Origin: Drosophila miranda
Lineage: Eukaryota > Arthropoda > Insecta > Diptera > Drosophilidae
Direction: 5' to 3'
NCBI RefSeq assembly: GCF_003369915.1
Contig: NC_046673.1
Span: 9,222,001-9,286,000 of the forward strand
DNA length: 64,000 nucleotides
Position numbers and translations under genes: made by a program. Shown one piece after another: positions 60,346 through 64,000 of this stretch; the first letter of the stretch is position 1; the number at the start of each line of letters is the position of its first letter. The notes beneath the pieces are model-generated. The model saw only the letters and a list, made by a program, of their open reading frames with translations. It had not been told where the DNA came from and ran no database searches.

Positions 60346-60610
60346 CCTTGTTGGTGAACGAAACCGGAAAAGAACTTTTGTCGCAGGTTTATCGATAAGA
60401 TATACGGTCCGACCATCAGAAATATACCGAAATATACCGTCTCATTAAAAAAATATACCGTAAAAATACTGACGAATTCAAGTTCCATTTTACATATTCC
60501 TCGTTTTTGATATTCCGTCGAATATTCAATTTACCCGTTCGATTTCTACTTGGCTGGCTTATTTTAAACACTTGCATTTATTGGATTTTGTCTAAAAAAA
60601 AGGTTTAGGC
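60346..60610 (-). repeat. Second copy of RpL17 promoter module (copy B)
   Basis: Repeats copy A with a 266-base period: same start tract (near 60372), same TATCGATA (60390-60397) and same CGGTATAT words. The first-exon donor of copy A (aggagGTACTG) is not kept (aaggactaaaa), so a transcript from B would read through copy A. Confidence 0.85.
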
Positions 60611-62580
60611 AAAAAAAGTTCTGTCACGTCAATTTTGTTGGTTTTTGTTGCTTGCTAATTTTCTATAAAGATTATTGAAATTTAAAATAAGGTTTAAATT
60701 TAAAAATTTTCGCATTTTACATAGTAACTAATTGGTAACTACACATTTACTACATATCAGCAACATATGTATTCCAAGCTTCGAAAACTAAGTAATAATG
60801 GGTTTTTCTCGTATTGACATGTTTTCGGGCTAAACCTCGGTTGAAAATTTACAACTGCGGTCAACAGTTTTTTACGCGTGAATTTATTGCGGATTTATTG
60901 CCTGTTGACCGCAACTTTGAATTTACATTTAAACTGACCGGGCTCGTGATCGCCGCAAGACAGCTGTTCCCTGCTATATCGATTATGAACCACAGCGCAC
61001 ATAGGGTTGGGAATTTTCCGATAGGCACGCAGCTGGTCGTGGGCGTTTCATAGTAGCGAGTAGTAGCTTCGCAGCGAGCATGCCTTCATGCGCGCCCTTT
61101 CCGTTGGAGTTTGAAAAACGATTTGTGCTGCCAGCGGCCTGGGAGATAGAACTCTCGCTGGTTTATTTCCTTCCGCAGGCCAGCCATAGAATGTTGCTAG
61201 TATGTTTTGCGCGCATTCACTTGCATAAATTGCTTACGAGTGTCCACTTGGTTGGGCCATCAAAAACGTTATTCATTTAAACTGATTTCATTGTAGCGCA
61301 CTCGTTTAGTTGCTTCCCCACATTTTCTTTATTACAATTCAGTCGTTTTGATCTCCGCGTACTTATACTTACAATGCAAATTAATTGAATTATTTCAATT
61401 TACTAGCCAGCATTCACTTCATATGATTTTATATTACTTTCCCTTCATTTTTGTTCTTTTCTTTTCTTTGTGGTTTGCCGTTTTCGACTGCCGCTCAAAT
61501 GATTATCATACACAAGCGACCCCACAACTGACTGAGAGAATCCAGACAGGCCAGACCCATAAACATACAAATGATGCCCACATTTCCCCTATTTCGAACT
61601 GAATCATTCAGATACAGCCTCAAATCCAGTACCAGTACCAGTACCAGATCCACTCCCATTCCCATTCCCGGACCTCAGATTCGTTAGTGAATACATATAG
61701 TATGCTTGATATCAAGCATCTTCTATTAAAGATCCCTGTACTTGATCAAATTCACAAAAATTCAGCAACATCAACGAAGAGCACTTGAACAGAATAATGC
61801 AGTAAATGCTGTGGCTACCATAAATCTGAGCAAAGTTCTGGTATTGTTTTTGATGGTCCCGAGCTCTTGAGCTTGAGTCCAAGCTGGTCATGTCAAGTCG
61901 GCATCGGCATAGGGATCGGTTTCGGCTTCGGTTTCGGCTTCGGCTTCGGCTTCGACCGAGCACCCATACACACAGCCCACCACCCACCCACCCATCCATA
62001 AAGCCACCAGAAAGCACCTAACGTCGCCAACTGAGACAAATCTAATTTACATGATCGCTCGCATTATCGTCCATTGTATTATAATCATCTGCGACGACGT
62101 CGACATCGACCTCTGCTGCCGTCCCCAGAGCATTGTTGTAGTAGTTTTTTTTGATGTTATTGTTGTTGTTGCTGGCGGTGGGGCGAGTTCAGTGGTTGGC
62201 GCTTCCTAAGTGGATGACACTCAAGCTCATTGAGCGCTCCATTGTAGGGGGATGGCATGGGATTGGATGAGATGGGAATGAGAATGGGTATGGGGGGGTG
62301 GGCCTAAGGGATGTTGCCGGGGCCAGAGATGAGGCAGTGAGCGTGAGCTGGCAACGCTACTCTGCTCTGCCTCAGTCACAGTCACAGCCACAGCCACAGC
62401 CACAGCCACAGCCTCTGTGCTGCACCTAGCCTGGCTGTGGCAGCAGAAGCATTGTACAACTACAACAACAACAACAACATTAGCAACAGCAACAGCACGA
62501 GTAATAACAATAGCAACAAAGGCAGCACGGAGAGCTCGCACAGAGAACCAAACAATGCGAAATATCTGAATTTCGTTCGT
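60611..62580. other. Intergenic, no gene seen
   Basis: Simple repeats only: accagt at about 61630, ttcggc at about 61917-61957 and cagcca at about 62382-62412. Short frames at 60814-61280 have no recognisable domain. Confidence 0.5.
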
Positions 62581-62582
62581 TC

Positions 62583-63259
62583 TCAGTTTTAAAGTTCAAG
62601 CCGCGACATTAACACACGAAATCTGTGATTATCCGACACCGAAAAGAAAGCCTGTATCTGAATCTGAATCTGAATCTCAATCTCAACTCGAAATCCAATA
62701 CCAAATGCGATTATTTAGCCACCTCGATTCGAATTGTTATAAAATTTAGCTGTCTCCACGTTCTCCAAGCGATCCGAACTCGTATTGGTTTCCATATCCC
62801 ATTCAACGCATGCCAATCCGAAACGTTTCTAGAGCGTGAACCAATCAATACAAATGCACTTCAGCTAAACAAATTCACATATAAATAAACAAAACACAAA
62901 AAGAGAGAAGAACGAACAAAAGCCAACAGAAAATCGACAGGCAATCGGAAAAACTAACAACAAAATAAAACCTAAACTAAAGCATCTGGCAAGATACGCA
63001 GATATTACGAGCATAAACATATTACCAGCGCGAAAATCACCAACAAATTGTTTCAATTGGAAGATCAACGGATTAAAGTGTTCTTTACCCACACAGAGAA
63101 TCAGACAGCACGAATCAAAACAAGTATCTTAAGAATTCCAGCTTCGACGGGAAGATCTCAAGGAACCCTGTTGTTAATGATAGTAGATCCCAATCACAGC
63201 GCCACACCGGTCCGAGTACGAGTGCGATTACGATTACGTGTACGAGTGTAGACCCCAAA
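62583..63259 (+). other. Probable 5' UTR exon of a gene beyond the window
   Basis: Initiator-like tctcagtt near 62580 is followed by a long A-rich, upstream-ATG-poor stretch typical of Drosophila leaders, and a donor-like AAAGTAAGG at 63257-63265. The coding part would lie right of 64000. This is a guess from composition and splice signal only. Confidence 0.35.
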
Positions 63260-64000
63260 GTAAGGCACGGCTCCCCATAATCATCTTACACATTTCGAAT
63301 GCGGAACAGGCTACGGGGGAGGGGGGGCGTCGTTCGATTGTTTATGGATAGGGCGGGCGGCGAAGACCCATTTAAGATGCAAGCGTTACTGGGAAAAACC
63401 TATAGAGGGTAAGGAGACGTGAGGAGGTGGCCGGTCCAGTCCGGCCAGTCGATTGGCCCAATATTAACATACAATTTGATTGATAGATCATTTCATATTC
63501 AGCTCGGAAAATAACACAAATAAATGTTGTGTGCCTGGTTTTGTTTACTCGAAAATTTGCATTTAAATTGTGGGAATATTTGCAGTTTGCTGTTGTTCCT
63601 CTTTGTATTGACATGTTAATTAAAATTGGAACAATCCATAAATAGGTGCTAGGGGGTGGTGTCATAGAAGTGCCCCCGGGGGCACGTGTCGGGGCAGGAG
63701 TACTTCAGGATAACTTCCACAGTGACCCACAATCAGTGGCAGTATACGAGTACATACATATGTATGTATGATCTTGCCTCGCCCTAGGCCGAACACGGCG
63801 TCATCCAATGTCAACGTCAGTCTTGGACAGCCTCGAGAGAGTGCGAGTACGAGATATGTATATTTTTATCCCAGTCTCAGTATTGTCTGGTGCGGTCTGG
63901 TTGTGGCTATAATCTGAAAATTTCCAGACCGAACAGGTCTCGTCCACCTTGCTCTGTCTCTCACAGAAGGAGAGAAATTTTCTGGGCGCTGAGAGAAAAT
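63260..64000. other. Right end of window, no gene seen
   Basis: G-run at about 63316-63327 and a catacatatgtatgta palindromic repeat at about 63753-63768. Nothing coding. Confidence 0.5.

Overview
The window is insect nuclear DNA from a Drosophila species. The evidence is short GT-AG introns, CAX (opa-type) glutamine runs in coding exons, the gene set, and AT-rich microsatellites between genes. C3G, shf, Coq7 and RpL17 together fit Muller element A (the X of D. melanogaster). The LOA/Bilbo-type LINE and the motif-6-like dispersed repeats suggest an obscura-group fly, but that is inference.

Layout. 0.5-6.3 kb (+): C3G, a Rap guanine-nucleotide exchange factor, in nine coding exons. 6.3-10.9 kb: a long AT-rich 3' flank, a decayed transposon-like open frame and a copy of a dispersed motif-6-like repeat. 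11-19.5 kb (+): shifted (shf), a secreted WIF/EGF protein; Coq7 (ubiquinone synthesis) lies antisense inside one shf intron. 20.4-22.9 kb (+): an EcKinase-like gene with a TATA promoter and a small secreted Kazal-domain protein. 23.0-23.3 kb: an unusual element with 65-bp tandem units between perfect 19-bp inverted ends. 23.6-34.9 kb (-): a giant C2H2 zinc-finger gene that I reconstruct as 3680 residues in five coding exons.

35-45 kb is a transposon-dense island. It holds a Tc1-like element with about 440-bp inverted ends, carrying an inserted element with 33-bp inverted ends and a BED-finger frame, then unidentified AT-rich sequence, then a 5'-truncated RNase H-bearing LINE with 13-bp target duplications. 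46.0-47.7 kb (-): a spinster-like MFS transporter. 47.7-57.6 kb has no protein gene I can support. 57.66 kb: tRNA-Phe(GAA). 58.4-60.1 kb (-): RpL17, whose intron carries H/ACA snoRNA-like units and whose promoter is tandemly duplicated. 60.6-64 kb is non-coding, with a probable 5' UTR exon of a gene lying beyond the right edge.

The genes are ordinary separately transcribed eukaryotic units with unrelated roles: Crk-Rap signalling, Hedgehog/Wnt-type extracellular signalling, mitochondrial ubiquinone synthesis, translation, transport and chromatin or transcription. I found no gene cluster acting as one system. The most novel material is in the repeats and in the RpL17 locus. Exon joins below were worked out by hand from splice signals and reading-frame continuity; all keep frame.
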